A stretch of 64,000 nucleotides of DNA from Liolophura sinensis (GCF_032854445.1 NC_088296.1:4675246-4739245), one strand, 5' to 3'. Positions 1 to 11,562 are shown, counted from the first letter of the stretch. Notes: generated by a model not told the origin, from the letters alone. A program made the numbers and translations.

Positions 1-221
1 ATGACCTAATGGTAATGATGGCGGGGAGGAGGATGTGGTCAGTCAAGTCCGGTACTCGTACAGGAAATTCCCTCGATTCTTTGGGCTTCCTTGGTGGTTG
101 CAAGGAAAGATATGATACAGCCCCCGTAAAAACCCAAGCTAGTAGTTAAAACCAGGCTGAAGATTAACATGCTAATAACAGTATTGGAGACAGTTTGTAT
201 ACTGCATGTAGAGCGCCTGTA

Positions 222-920
222 CAAAGCTTGTGGACAGTCACCTGCAGCAGAGCTTGTGGACAATCACCTGCAGCAGAGGGTCTGAACGGTCACCTGCAGA
301 GTTGGGTTTCCCTGCAGAGCTTTTGGACGGTCACCTGCAGAGTAAGGTTTCCGTGCAGAGCTTCTGGACAGTGACCTGCAGAATTGGGCTTCCGCACAGA
401 GCTTCTGGATGGTCACCTGCAGAGTAAGGTTTCCGTGCAGAGCTTCTGAACAGTGACCTGCAGAATTGGGCTTCCGCGCAGAGCTTCTGGACGGTCACCT
501 GCAGAATTGGATTTCCGGGCAGAGCTTCTGGACGGTCACCTGCAGAGTTAGGTTTCCGTGCAGAGCTTCTGGACGGTCACCTGCAGAGTTGGGTTTCTGT
601 GCAGAGCTTCTGAATGGTCACCTGCACAGTTAGGTTTCTGTGCAGAGCTTCTGGATGGTCACCTGCAGAATTGGGCTTCCGTGCAGAGCTTCTGGATGGT
701 CACCTGCACAGTTAGGTTTCTGTGCAGAGCTTCTGGATGGTCACCTGCAGAATTGGGCTTCCGTGCAGAGCTTCTGGATGGTCACCTGCACAGTTAGGTT
801 TCTGTGCAGAGCTTCTGGACAGTGACCTGCAGAATTGGGCTTCCGGGCAGAGCTTCTGGACGGTCACCAGCAAAGTTAGGTTTCTGTGCAGAGCTTCTGG
901 ACGGTCATCTGCAAAGTTAG
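222..920. repeat. 41-bp minisatellite array
   Basis: About 17 head-to-tail copies of a 41-bp unit; each contains 'gagcttctggacggtcacc' followed by 'tgcagaattgggcttccg' or a close variant. The period is not a multiple of three, so the short open frames through it are by-products of the repeat. It lies just upstream of the first recognisable exon of the membrane-protein gene and is probably intronic. Confidence 0.93.
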
Positions 921-925
921 GTTGA

Positions 926-1479
926 CAATTTTCAAAAACCAGTATGGGTACTTTACAGAAAAATGGCACACTAATTCCTCAACCTTTTCGCATATGAAAG
1001 AGCAACTTTCAGTGTAATTTATGAACATTTTTAATATGATTTTGCTGACAAAATTACATTGGTTTGATTGGCAAATTTGAGGGCTTTGCAAAAAGTGAAT
1101 AATAAACACCATGCAAACATGCAAAAATGTTGAACAATTACAGAGTGTTTGGTAGATGTTATTTTATATTTGTTAGAGGCTAGCCTAAAACCCATAGATA
1201 GAGGTGGAAAAAATGTTTCTTGACATCATTGCTGACATACATCATCCATTTGGCCGGTAAAGCGTACTTAGCAATCCAAACAGTTAACTGAATTTCATTT
1301 CAGCGTAGAAAAAAATTTAAGACATGGTGAAGGTATTTTCAGAGGCCTTTGTATTGATGTTTACTTAATTTTTGGTAATAAGATACAGGTATTTTCAAAT
1401 AGGTCCCTTCTACTGATTTTTATTTTACTTTGAATGATTCTTTCCCTTTCCCGTGGTTCCCCCACCCTGTTTGTTGTAG
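926..1479. other. Non-coding stretch, probable intron
   Basis: AT-rich sequence with no repeat family or coding signal that I recognise. It ends in a pyrimidine-rich tract and 'ttgttgtag', a plausible 3' splice site for the exon at 1480. Confidence 0.5.
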
Positions 1480-1765
1480 GTGGATCTCACAGTCAGGGCC
1501 GACTACACCCTAGCAGAGACTTGGCCTGAGGGGCTGAAAAGAAGCCTTGTTCCTTTACAGCAGCTGTTACTGGACTGTGATCACCCCACGTCCCCTCCCC
1601 AACAGACTCCTGCTCTGACAGTGGGGCAGTGCATCCCTCCAGGTCAGTCCACAACCCCCAAACCAATGGTAACCACACGTCACCCTCATGCCGAGGCCGC
1701 GAAGCCAGGTCATTCCACTCCACCTGTGACAAGTACAACAACTTTACCCCAACCTCTAATCACAG
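1480..1765 (+). CDS. Internal exon, Pro/Thr-rich extracellular stalk of a membrane protein
   Basis: The exon is bounded by a pyrimidine-rich acceptor (ttgttgtag) and a strong donor (cacag/gtaagt). It encodes about 95 residues. The first ~35 (starting VDLTVRADYTLAE) look folded and include one Cys in LLLDCDHP. The rest is rich in Pro, Thr and Ser, like an O-glycosylated stalk. It starts in phase 0 and ends in phase 1, so its last G completes a codon with the next exon at 7416. No known domain is recognised, and upstream exons must lie outside the window. The exon call rests on splice sites, the open frame and phase agreement with three later exons. The exact family is unknown. Confidence 0.6.
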
Positions 1766-2480
1766 GTAAGTTCTGAAGCCGAAACAGAGCATGAGGCAAA
1801 TAATCTTCAATTCATCACTGAACTCTCACCAAATAAATACATGTAAATGAATCGTCAGAACAGCGATTACGGTTTCCTTTCCTTTTAAGTCTCCTTGAGA
1901 ATTCACACATTTTGCTGCTTGGCTTTGCATTTTTAGCTGTGACAAGTAACTCTAAGTTTTTCTAACTGTCTATTGATCAGTTGGTCAGTTGAATGTTTGA
2001 CATGCTATTTTTTAACATGGTACATTCACTAAGGAAGTGCAGGACAACATTGACTTGCAGGATGTCGCCACTGTGTTGAATTGGTGCTTGAGTGTTTTAA
2101 AAAGAATTTGATTATTAAAAAAGAGACATTTGTGACATGCAGGTAGTTCTTTCTCTGATGGTGTATACCTTATTTCACTTTTGTTTTCTCCTTGAACACT
2201 TCAGAGACAACTAGATAATACCATTGTTCAGATTCTTAACAAGCTGAATTAAAAATTGGATTTATTTACTTGAAACATTTTTGTAGTAGTTTTGGCTTAT
2301 AAATACTAAATGATTGTTATCATTGAGATTATATCTTTCCCAACAGAGTGATTTGGCATTGTCCTTGTCTTAGCACAATATTAGGCATGATTCATATGTG
2401 AATACGCTGGTGAAAAATGTCTAGGTGGAGAACTTTGTCAGATACTTCCAAGAGGTGCGTAGGTTTCTCCAAGCAGGCAA
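1766..2480 (+). other. Intron, unique part
   Basis: Start of the 5.65-kb intron between the stalk exon and the EGF exon. It is AT-rich, and I see no conserved element before the 73-bp repeats begin. Confidence 0.5.
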
Positions 2481-2514
2481 GTGGGTTTCCTCCACCCGTG
2501 AAATTGTGAAACAT

Positions 2515-2620
2515 TCTTGAGCATGATATAAACTGGTCACACCCACTCTGCTCTGTCTGACATAACCTGGCCCTAGGATACCCTCTGTCTTTTGAGTGAT
2601 ATAAACTGGTCACACCCTCA
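2515..2620. repeat. Isolated diverged copy of the 73-bp unit
   Basis: Contains 'aaactggtcacacccactctgc', interrupted variants of 'ctggccctaggataccctct' and 'gagtgatataaactgg', matching the main array at 2925-6640. About 300 bp of unrelated sequence separates it from that array. Confidence 0.8.
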
Positions 2621-2924
2621 AGTTAAGTTCTACATGTATATGCATGGCATGGAGGGTGTAACAACTACATGGTTTCCATCTGCTGAATTTTGAATTAATT
2701 CGCCACATAGTGGCACTCTCTTTGCTTTCTCTTCAATAAACTGCTCACACTTTTTGGGCCATCTGTTATATAATAAACTATCCAAGCGTCTCGGCTGCCT
2801 GTTAAGAAAATGAACTGGCCATGTGTTGTTTGATGTCTGTTAATGTAACAAAACTACAGGCCACAACCTATCTGCTGTGTTCTATTTAAAAAAAAAACAA
2901 GCTTGTAAAACCCTCTTTGCTTGT

Positions 2925-5900
2925 GTGACATAAGCAGGCTCTAGGGTACCCTCTGTGATTTCAGTGATATAAGCTGGTCACACCCTCTCTGCCTTGTGTG
3001 ACATAGGCTGGCCCTAGGATACCCTCTGTGATTTGAGTGATATAAACTGGTCACACCCACTCTGCCTTGTGTGACATAAGCTGGCCCTAGGGTACCCTCT
3101 GTGATTTGAGTGATATAAACTGGTCACACCCTCCCTGCTTTGTGTGACCTAGACTGGACCTAGGATACCCTCTGTGATTTGAGTGATATAAACTGGTCAC
3201 ACCCACTCTGCTTTGTGTTACATAAGCTGGCCCTAGGGTACCCTCTGTGATTTGAGTGATATAAACTGGTCACACCCACTCTGCCTTGTGTTACATAAGC
3301 TGGCCCTAGGGTACCCTCTGTGTTTTGAGTGATATAAACTGGTCACACCCACTCTGCTTTGTGTGACATAGGCTGGCCCTAGGGTACCCTCTGTGATTTA
3401 AGTGATATAAACTGGTCACACCCTCCCTGCTTTGTGTGACATAAGCTGGCCCTAGGGTACCCTCTGTGATTTGAGTGATATAAACTGGTCACACCCACTC
3501 TGCTTTGTGTGACATAGGCTGGCCCTAGGGTACCCTCTGTGATTTGAGTGATATAAACTGGTCACACCCACTCTGCCTTGTGTGACATAAGCTGGCCCTA
3601 GGGTACCCTCTGTGATTTGAGTGATATAAACTGGTCACACCCACTCTGCTTTGTGTGACATAAGCTAGCCCTAGGGTACCCTCTGTGATTTGAGTGATAT
3701 AAACTGGTCACACCCACTCTGCTTTGTGTGACATAGGCTGGTCCTGGGCTACCCTCTATCTTTTGAGTGATATAAACTGGCAACACCCCATCTGCTTTGT
3801 GTGACATAGGCTGGCCCTAAGGTTCCTTCTGTGATTTGAGTGATATGAGCTGGTCACACCCTCCCTGCTTTGTGTGACCAAGGCTGGCCCTAGGGTACCC
3901 TCTGTGATTTGAGTGATATAAACTGGTCACACCCACTCTGCTTTGTGTGACATAGGCTGGTCCTGGGCTACCCTCTATCTTTTGAGTGATATAAACTGGC
4001 AACACCCCATCTGCTTTGTGTGACATAGGCTGGCCCTAAGGTTCCTTCTGTGATTTGAGTGATATAAACTGGTCACACCCTCTCTGCCTTGTGTGACATA
4101 AGCTGGCCCTAGGGTACCCTCTGTGATTTGAGTGATATAAACTGGTCACACCCTCCCTGCTTTGTGTGACATAGGCTGGCCCTAGGATACCCTCTGTGAT
4201 TTGAGTGATATAAACTGGTCACACCCACTCTGCTTTGTGTGACATAAGCTGGCCCTAGGATACCCTCTGTGATTTGAGTGATATAAGCTGGTCACACCCT
4301 CTCTGCCTTGTGTGACATAAGCTGGCCCTAGGGTACCCTCTGTGTTTTGAGTGATATACGCTGGTCACACCCTCTCTGCCTTGTGAAAACATAAGCTGGC
4401 CTTAGGGTATTCTCTGTGATTTGAGTGATATAAACTGGTCACACCCTCCCTGCTTTGTGTGACATAGGCTGGCCCTAGGATACCCTCTGTGATTTGAGTG
4501 ATATAAGCTGGTCACACCCTCTCTGCCTTGTGTGACATAAGCTAGCCCTAGGATACCCTCTGTCATTTCAGTGATATAAACTGGTCACACCCACTCTACC
4601 TTGTGTGACATAAGCTGGCCCTAGGGTACCCTCTGTGATTTCAGTGATATAAACTGGTCACACCCTCTCTGCCTTGTGAAAACATAAGCTGGCCCTAGGG
4701 TATCGTCTGTGTTTTGAGTGATATAAACTGGTCACACCCTCTCTGCCTTGTGTGACATAAGCTGGCCCTAGGATATCCTCTGTGATTTGAGTGATATAAA
4801 CTGGTCACACCCTCTCTGCTTTGTGTGACATAGGCTGGCCCTAGGGTACCCTCTGTGATTTGAGTGATATAAACTGGTCACACCCTCTCTGCCTTGTGAA
4901 AACATAAGCTGGCCCTAGGATATCCTCTGTGATTTGAGTGATATAAACTGGTCACACCCACTCTGCTTTGTGTGACATAAGCTGGCCCTAGGATACCCTC
5001 TGTGATTTGAGTGATATAAACTGGTCACACCCTCTCTGCTTTGTGTGACATAGGCTGGCCCTAGGATATCCTCTGTGATTTGAGTGATATAAGCTGGTCA
5101 CACCCTCTCTGCTTTGTGTGACATAAGCTGGCCCTAGGATATCCTCTGTGATTTGAGTGATATAAACTGGTCACACCCTCTCTGCTTTGTGTGACATAAG
5201 CTGGCCCTAGGGTATCCTCTGTGATTTGAGTGATATAAACTGGTCACACCCTCTCTGCTTTGTGTGACATAGGCTGGCCCTAGGATACCCTCTGTGATTT
5301 GAGTGATATAAACTGGTCACACCCTCTCTGCCTTGTGTGACATAAGCTGGCCCTAGGATATCCTCTGTGATTTGAGTGATATAAACTGGTCACACCCACT
5401 CTGCCTTGTGTGACATAAGCTGGCCCTAGGATATCCTCTGTGATTTGAGTGATATAAACTGGTCACACCCTCTCTGCTTTGTGTGACATAGGCTGGCCCT
5501 AGGACACCCTCTGTGATTTGAGTGATATAAACTGGTCACACCCTCTCTGCCTTGTGTGACATAAGCTGGCCCTAGGATACCCTCTGTGATTTGAGTGATA
5601 TAAACTGGTCACACCCACTCTGCCTTGTGTGACATAAGCTGGCCCTAGGATACCTTCTGTGATTTGAGTGATATAAACTGGTCACACCCACTCTGCCTTG
5701 TGTGACATAAGCTGGCCCTAGGGTACCCTCTGTGATTTGAGTGATATAAACTGGTCACACCCTCTCTGCTTTGTGTGACATAGGCTGGCCCTAGGATACC
5801 CTCTGTGATTTGAGTGATATAAACTGGTCACACCCTCTCTGCCTTGTGTGACATAAGCTGGCCCTAGGATACCCTCTGTGATTTGAGTGATATAAACTGG

Positions 5901-6640
5901 TCACACCCACTCTGCCTTGTGTGACATAAGCTGGCCCTAGGGTACCCTCTGTGATTTGAGTGATATAAACTGGTCACACCCTCTCTGCCTTGTGTGACAT
6001 AAGCTGGCCCTAGGGTACCCTCTGTGATTTGAGTGATATAAACTGGTCACACCCTCTCTGCCTTGTGTGACATAAGTTGGCCCTAGGATACCCTCTGTGA
6101 TTTGAGTGATATAAACTGGTCACACCCTCTCTGCCTTGTGTGACATAAGCTGGCCCTAGGGTATCCTCTGTGATTTGAGTGATATAAACTGGTCACACCC
6201 TCTCTGCTTTGTGTGACATAGGCTGGCCCTAGGATACCCTCTGTGATTTGAGTGATATAAACTGGTCACACCCTCTCTGCCTTGTGTGACATAAGCTGGC
6301 CCTAGGATACCCTCTGTGATTTGAGTGATATAAACTGGTCACACCCACTCTGCCTTGTGTGACATAAGCTGGCCCTAGGATACCTTCTGTGATTTGAGTG
6401 ATATAAACTGGTCACACCCTCTCTGCCTTGTGTGACATAAGCTGGCCCTAGGGTACCCTCTGTGATTTGAGTGATATAAGCTGGTCACACCCACTCTGCC
6501 TTGTGTGACATAAGCTGGCCCTAGGGTATCCTCTGTGATTTGAGTGATATAAACTGGTCACACCCTCCCTGCTATGTGTGACATAAGCTGGCCCTAGGGT
6601 ACCCTCTGTGATTTGAGTGATATAAGCTGGTCACATCCTT
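2925..6640. repeat. 73-bp satellite array, about 51 copies
   Basis: Long tandem array with a 73-bp period; the 'agtgatat' word, for example, occurs at 6251 and again at 6324. Each unit holds 'gagtgatataaactggtcac', a run near 'ctctgccttgtgtgacata' and 'agctggccctaggatacc'. Copies differ by a few substitutions, and some share variants such as 'gtgaaaacataagctggcc' at about 4384, 4677 and 4896, suggesting higher-order duplication. The array fills most of the intron before the EGF exon. Minus-strand open frames at 3598-4026 are translations of the repeat. Confidence 0.97.
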
Positions 6641-6737
6641 ACTGGTGTCTGTTATTAAAAAATATAAAATTCAGATAATGATATCTTTTTAATATTTAGG
6701 TTCATATAGAGGTGATTTATTTTTTTGATTTGTGATT

Positions 6738-6850
6738 TGTGCCGTACTGAAGAATATTTTACTTATGTGACAACACCCAACATTATGGTGGGAGGAAACC
6801 AAGCCCAGGGGGTGCCCGTGGCCATACATACAGTTGCTGGTAGACCCATA
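6738..6850 (-). mobile_element. tRNA-derived SINE (family 1), 3' part
   Basis: Carries the family's 3' domain in reverse: 'gccgtactgaagaatatttt', then 'cattatggtgggaggaaacc' and 'cagttgctggtagacc'. It is diverged from the other copies and lies head to head with the plus-strand copy at 6881. Confidence 0.75.
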
Positions 6851-6880
6851 TAGAGGTGAACTAGGTTCCTAATTAACATG

Positions 6881-7008
6881 CCAGTGCAGCACAATGACCC
6901 AGGAGCCTCGCACCAATGAAGTCCAGCTCCTGCTGGATTCCTCTCTAGCCATATGTAGAAAGGTCTTCCAACAACCTGCAGATGGTTGTGGGTTTCCCCC
7001 AGGCTGTT
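6881..7008 (+). mobile_element. tRNA-derived SINE (family 1), middle part
   Basis: Contains 'aatgacccaggagcctcgca', 'agtccagctcctgctgg' and 'aacctgcagatggttgtggg', the body of family 1. Its right end directly abuts the 36-bp array that leads into the EGF exon. Confidence 0.75.
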
Positions 7009-7010
7009 AT

Positions 7011-7432
7011 AATTTCAGGCAATGATGTCGGAATGTCAGTTCGTTATCATTTCGGGCATTGGTGTCAAATGTCAGTCTGTTGTTATTTCAGGCAGTGGTG
7101 TCAAATGTCAGTGTGTTATCAGTTCAGGCAGTGGTGTCAAATGTCAGTCTATTATCATTTCAGGCAGTGGTGCGAAATGTCAGTCTTTTATCATTTCAGG
7201 CAATGGTGTCAAATGTCAGTGTGCTATCCGTTCAGGCAGTGGTGTCAAATGTCAGTCTGCTATCATTTCAGGCAGTGGTGTCAGATGTCAGTCTGTTATT
7301 ATTTCAGGCAGTGGTATCAAGTGTCAGTCTGTTATCATTTCAGGCAGTGGTGTCAAATGTCAATCTGTTATCATTTCAGGCAGTGGTGTCAAATGTCAGT
7401 ATGTTATCATTTCAGGCAGCGGTGTCAAATGT
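7011..7432 (+). repeat. 36-bp minisatellite spanning a 3' splice site
   Basis: About 11.5 copies of a 36-bp unit, each with a pyrimidine-rich stretch ending in 'ttatcatttcag' and then 'gcagtggtgtcaaatgt'. The last copy is the acceptor and first codons of the EGF exon at 7416. The period is a multiple of three and the frame is open throughout, so any copy could serve as acceptor without shifting the frame. Each extra unit would add 12 residues with a core like VIISGSGVKC. Confidence 0.93.
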
Positions 7433-7550
7433 AACTCTGAAATGATCAGCTCCTGTCCCCCAAATGAGATGTGTAAAGGTAACATCTGCGTGTGTCTGCC
7501 AGACTATGCGGTCGAGTCAGGGGCATGTAAACAATACTCAACAACAGCAG
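7416..7550 (+). CDS. Exon encoding an EGF-like module
   Basis: A 135-bp phase 1-1 exon encoding about 45 residues. After SGVK come six cysteines with EGF-like spacing: C-x7-C-x5-C-x4-C-x1-C-x9-C. The fourth to fifth spacing (CVC) and the last loop (LPDYAVESGAC) are typical of EGF-like domains. The last copy of the 36-bp array supplies the acceptor, and the donor is acaacagcag/gtaagt. Its two leading bases complete the codon left by the 1480-1765 exon. The module would be extracellular and disulphide-bonded. The true exon may start further 5' at an earlier acceptor copy. Confidence 0.78.
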
Positions 7551-7880
7551 GTAAGTCACACACCTGTATGATTGATTGACGAATTTATTAATTCACAGAT
7601 ACAATGGATGGTTGTACAGGAAGACAGGACATCAGGTGAAACGTATACACCTGTATGATTGACTGACTGATTGATTGATTGGTTTTGTAGTGATTCACAA
7701 ATACAATGTATGCGTCAGTTTAGTATGATAGAGTGATTCTCAGAGATGATGTATGTTTAGGACATTAGGTTAACTGACTGACTGATTGATTGGTTCAGTG
7801 GTTCAGAAGGACAGCGTGAGTTTGGACAGCAATACATAACATTTATCGGTTAGGTGTTGTTTGCTATGCTTTTTGAAATA

Positions 7881-8208
7881 TGAACGTGTCAGTGTTAAAC
7901 AAGAGCGTGTCAAACATGAACCTGTCAGTGTTAAACATGAACATGTGAGTGTTAAACATGAACAAGTCATTGTTAAACATGAACGTGTCAGTGTTAAACA
8001 TGAACAAGTGAGTGTTAAACATGAACGTGTCAGTGTTAAACATAAACGTGTCAGTGTTAAACATGAACGTGTCAGTGTTAAACATGAACATGTCAATGTT
8101 AAACATGAACGTGTCAGTGTTAAACATGAACATGTCAATGTTAAACATGAACGTGTCAGTGTTAAACATGAACGTGTCAATGTTAAACATGAACGTGTCA
8201 GTGTTAAA
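7881..8208. repeat. 21-bp minisatellite
   Basis: About 15 copies of the unit 'catgaacgtgtcagtgttaaa'. The period is divisible by three and the unit lacks stops in several frames, so both strands show repetitive open frames of 100-127 codons. These have no start context or homology and are not treated as genes. The array is intronic, after the EGF exon. Confidence 0.95.
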
Positions 8209-8320
8209 ATACTAATTGCAACAATAAGTACCTGTGAATCATGAAAGCTTAGTTCAGGCTTTTGCTAACTAATTTGAGTATATGTAAATAAATGGCCCTC
8301 GGCCAAGCCTCCGGCCCCAA

Positions 8321-8690
8321 TAGCATAATTTGTAGCGCGTCTGCTTTGGAAGCGGTAGATCCAGGGTCAATCCTGGGTCAGGTCACACCTTAGAGTTTAA
8401 AAGAGCTTGTAGCTTTGAGTTGAGTTGTAGCTTTTTGCTTGGCGCTCAGCATTAAGGGTGCAACGACTGGTTGACCCATATCAGTATAATGGCTCGGGCG
8501 GGGCAGCTTACTTGCCTTCGGTAAGTCATCTCAGTGAAGCAGCACTTGAAAAAAGAGCAGTGGAAATCCGTCCTACAACAAGGAGGCACATTAGACGTAC
8601 ATGCACCCTAATGATGCCTTCCTTGTCATATGACTGAAAAATTGTTGAGTACGACGTTAAACCCCAAGCGCTCACTCACTCATTTGGCCA
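8321..8690 (+). mobile_element. tRNA-derived SINE (family 2)
   Basis: The head has a B-box-like 'agggtcaatcctgggtca'. The central part has 'gactggttgacccatatcag' and 'tataatggctcgggcgggg', and the 3' part has 'ggaaatccgtcctacaacaa' and 'gtacgacgttaaacccc', followed by (cact)n. Two further plus-strand copies lie at 10975 and 38094. It resembles molluscan SINEs that share a conserved central domain. Confidence 0.85.
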
Positions 8691-8790
8691 AACCAATCAG
8701 CTCTTTGACCAATCGGGTTGAAGGCTCAAATCAAGCTTTCGCTCGTCAGCTGTGGCTTTAAGTCAGGACGTTTGTCAGTACCTCAGAGAG

Positions 8791-8921
8791 GGTGTTGATT
8801 GGCTTCAGGTGTTGATTTGCCTCAGGTGTTGATTTTCCTCAGGTGTTGATTTGCTTCATGTGTTGATTTGTTGATTTGCTTCAGGTGTTGATTTGCTTCG
8901 GGTGTTGATTTGCTTCAGGTG
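8791..8921. repeat. 17-bp short tandem repeat
   Basis: Seven or so copies of 'ttcaggtgttgatttgc' with small length changes, in the intron between the EGF exon and the linker exon. Confidence 0.85.
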
Positions 8922-9502
8922 CATCTGTTAAGTCTCATGATCAACCTAACACCATCATCTATGACATACTTTTAGCGTTATTAAAATCAACATTAAAACA
9001 AATAACGTAAATTTTACATCAGAAGCGCATATTTTATATAAATAAAAGTGTCATCAAGATATTTAATACTTTTGGTGCTCAAATTTTCATTTTTCAGTAG
9101 GATAGCAGAGCACCTTCCAAGCAAACCTGACAATATACCTTTCTTAGATCACAAGAATTCTCACAGTCAAGTAATTGAGTTAGTTATTGATGGACCAAGT
9201 TTTGGGTTATTTACAGAACCTGTATAAATGGATTACTAACCTCAGTATTTAGACATCAGCAGACTTGGATGATGGTGAAATGGTGGCGTGAGAAATTTTG
9301 TATACTAGTACTGAAGCTCTGGGGCCACTTTCACAAAACTTTGCAAATCAATTTTTCATAACATTTCTCATAAAAGACATCGCTTTTAACCTAGACAACA
9401 TCTTTTCTTATGACGTGTTGTGAAAGTGACCTCAGAACCTAGTAATGTGCCCACTGGTTTTTATGTCATAAGACTACAACTTCAGCCTTTCTTTATTTTC
9501 AG

Positions 9503-9544
9503 CTACTACCAAGCCTTCACCTACCAGGCAGAAGTCAAGTAACA
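9503..9544 (+). CDS. 14-residue linker exon (phase 1-1)
   Basis: A 42-bp exon between a strong acceptor (tttctttattttcag) and a strong donor (aaca/gtaagt). Read in the frame left by the EGF exon, it gives ATTKPSPTRQKSSN, a Thr/Ser/Pro-rich and basic linker just before the membrane segment. Phase 1 at both ends means it could be skipped without a frameshift. It is short, so the call depends on splice signals and phase. Confidence 0.55.
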
Positions 9545-9840
9545 GTAAGTCAGTCTTGACATACAGTCATTTCATACACGTGTAGTAGAGAGAGGGTCGT
9601 GGGTTTTATAGTGGTTAGAGGCAATTGTTTTTCAATCATGAAGAGACAGGAGGTGTGGGTTCAAACCTGACCTTGGACAGGGAATTTGTAAATTCACATT
9701 TGTAGATTTTTTGGTGGGGCCTGGATGGGTGGGTGGAGGAATAATGAGTTAACATGGAGTTCATCTTAGTATTATTAAAGAGAAACAGATTGTTTACAGA
9801 TTTTTGGCCAATCACAATTTCTCAATTTTGTATCCTCAAC

Positions 9841-10089
9841 TGGTTAGCGCACTAGCGCAGCGTAATGACCCAGAGACCTCTCACTAGTGCAGTCGCTGTG
9901 AGTTCAAGTCCAGCTCATGCTGGCTTCCTCTCAGTCTGTAAGTGGGAAGGTTTGGCAGCAACCTGCAGATGGTCGTGGGTTTCCCTCGGGCTCTGCCCGG
10001 ATTCCTCCAACCATAATGCTGGCCGCTGTCGTATAAGTGAAATATTCTTGAGTACGGCATAAAACGTCAATGAAATAAATAAATAAATC
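9841..10089 (+). mobile_element. tRNA-derived SINE (family 1), near full length
   Basis: The head 'ggttagcgcactagcgcagc' resembles a Pol III A box, and 'gtgagttcaagtccagc' resembles a B box. The body has 'aacctgcagatggtcgtggg', the 3' domain has 'gaaatattcttgagtacggc', and it ends in an (aaat)n tail. It is intronic in the membrane-protein gene, and its ORFs are not genes. Confidence 0.93.
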
Positions 10090-10318
10090 AACAATTTTGT
10101 ATCTTATAATTATCACAAATGCTGCCTGTTTTGACTGTTTTATCCCAACCACTTGATTTACCTAAAGCCTTTATATTAGAGAGCTCAGGCCCATCTGTAG
10201 TAACCCACACTCACACTGACACAACGGCTGCTGCGAATTCTATAGCAGTTGTCTCGTTTTTGCCGACATCATAACTTTTCCTTACAGTCTCATTGCAGCA
10301 GTTTAATTTTTAATATCC

Positions 10319-10470
10319 TCTCCAGCCATATGTGCGAAGGCCTGCAGGCAACCTGCGGGTGGTCGTGGGTTTCCCCCGGGCTCTGCCCGGTTTCCCCCAA
10401 CCATAATGCTGGCTGCTGTCATATAAGTGAAATATTCTTGAGTACGGCGTAAAACACCAATTAAAGAAAT
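10319..10470 (+). mobile_element. SINE family 1, 5'-truncated copy
   Basis: Begins near 'tccagccatatgtgcgaagg', lacking the tRNA-like head, and runs through 'gaaatattcttgagtacggc' to 'aacaccaattaaagaaat'. Confidence 0.88.
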
Positions 10471-10512
10471 ACTCAGTTTTTCTTAGGGCATTTACCCCAA
10501 ATGTGTCTAAAA

Positions 10513-10641
10513 ATGTGCACATTCATGTATGATTAACCATCAAAAATTATTCCAGGTGTACATTCATGTATGATTAACCATTAAAAATTATTCCAGGTGT
10601 ACATTCATGTATGATTAACCATCAAAAATTATTCTAGGTGT
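10513..10641. repeat. Three 41-bp tandem copies
   Basis: The block 'attcatgtatgattaacc' recurs at 10521, 10562 and 10603, each followed by a 'aaaaattattc.aggtgt' segment. Confidence 0.93.
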
Positions 10642-10974
10642 ATAAAAACAGCTGGCTAATTCAGGTACCCTAATTCAATCTTTTCAACTGCAGCCAATAT
10701 TTTGTGGCATTCTGTGAAGAGAAATACAGAAATAATTTGCATCTTTTTATGAAGCTCGCATCCTAGTCATTTTAGCATCGTTTTCATTATAACTATCTGC
10801 ATAAATCCCACTGAAAAAAGTGCTTTAGTGGTTGAAAAGGTTGAATATTTAAAGTAATTGCTATATTCAACTTCAGTTGATCATCCTTTGACCAGTGAGG
10901 AAGCAGACTGAAACCTACACCTTAATGTTCGGTCTGGCACGATTTAAAGCCAGGAAGTTATGCACATACTTGGC

Positions 10975-11297
10975 GTAGAGCGTCCTCTGCGGGAGCGGTA
11001 CATCCAGGGTCAATCCTGGGTCAGGTCACACCTAAGACCTTAAAAGAGGAAGTTGTAACTTCCTTGCCTGGCGTTTAGCATCAAGGGGATAGTTTAAAGA
11101 CTGGTTAACCTGAGTCAGTATAATGGCTCAGGCAGGAAAACATACTTTCCTTCAGTTAAGCAGCACTAGATAAAAGAGCGGTTGAAATCCGTCCTGCAAC
11201 AAGGAGGCACATTACATGCACTGTAAGGATTCCTTCGTCGTCATATGACTGAAAACTTGTTAAGTACAACATTGAACCCCAAGCACTCACTCACTCC
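10975..11297 (+). mobile_element. SINE family 2 copy
   Basis: The same order of blocks as at 8321: 'agggtcaatcctgggtca', 'gactggttaacctgagtcag', 'gaaatccgtcctgcaacaag', 'catatgactgaaaacttg' and 'aaccccaagcactcactc'. The 3' end runs into CT-rich and then CA-rich simple sequence. Confidence 0.88.
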
Positions 11298-11313
11298 CTC
11301 CCTCCCTCCCTCA

Positions 11314-11334
11314 CACACTTACACACACACACAC

Positions 11335-11368
<34 letters not shown>
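11314..11368. repeat. (CA)n microsatellite
   Basis: A run of 'ac' dinucleotides interrupted by 'actt', directly downstream of the SINE tail at 11297 and probably grown from it. Confidence 0.95.
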
Positions 11369-11371
<3 letters not shown>

Positions 11372-11510
11372 TGAGTTGGATTGGCAGTTCCCTCTTCCTC
11401 TAAACCGACCCCCTCATTGTAGTATCGACAGCGTCTTGAGCAAGGTATAATATAAAGTGAAATATTTTAATGTTAATATAATAATTCCATGACACTGTTA
11501 CTCATGTACT

Positions 11511-11562
11511 TGGTTTCAGAGACCACAGTTATCGTCAGTGTTATACATGTACTTGGTTTCAG
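11511..11562 (+). promoter_or_regulatory. Duplicated 3' splice acceptor
   Basis: 'tggtttcagagaccacagtt' begins at 11511 and recurs 43 bp downstream at 11554. The second acceptor (AG at 11561-11562) leads into the TM exon. The first (AG at 11518-11519) would add 43 nt and shift the frame, replacing the TM helix with a cysteine-containing tail. Confidence 0.7.

Noticed and set aside
2925-6640. CRISPR-like array
   Set aside because: Units are contiguous 73-bp repeats without unique spacers, in a eukaryotic intron.
7803-8244. Open frames on both strands reading as HERVSVK or CLTLTRS repeats
   Set aside because: They are translations of a 21-bp minisatellite, equally open on both strands.
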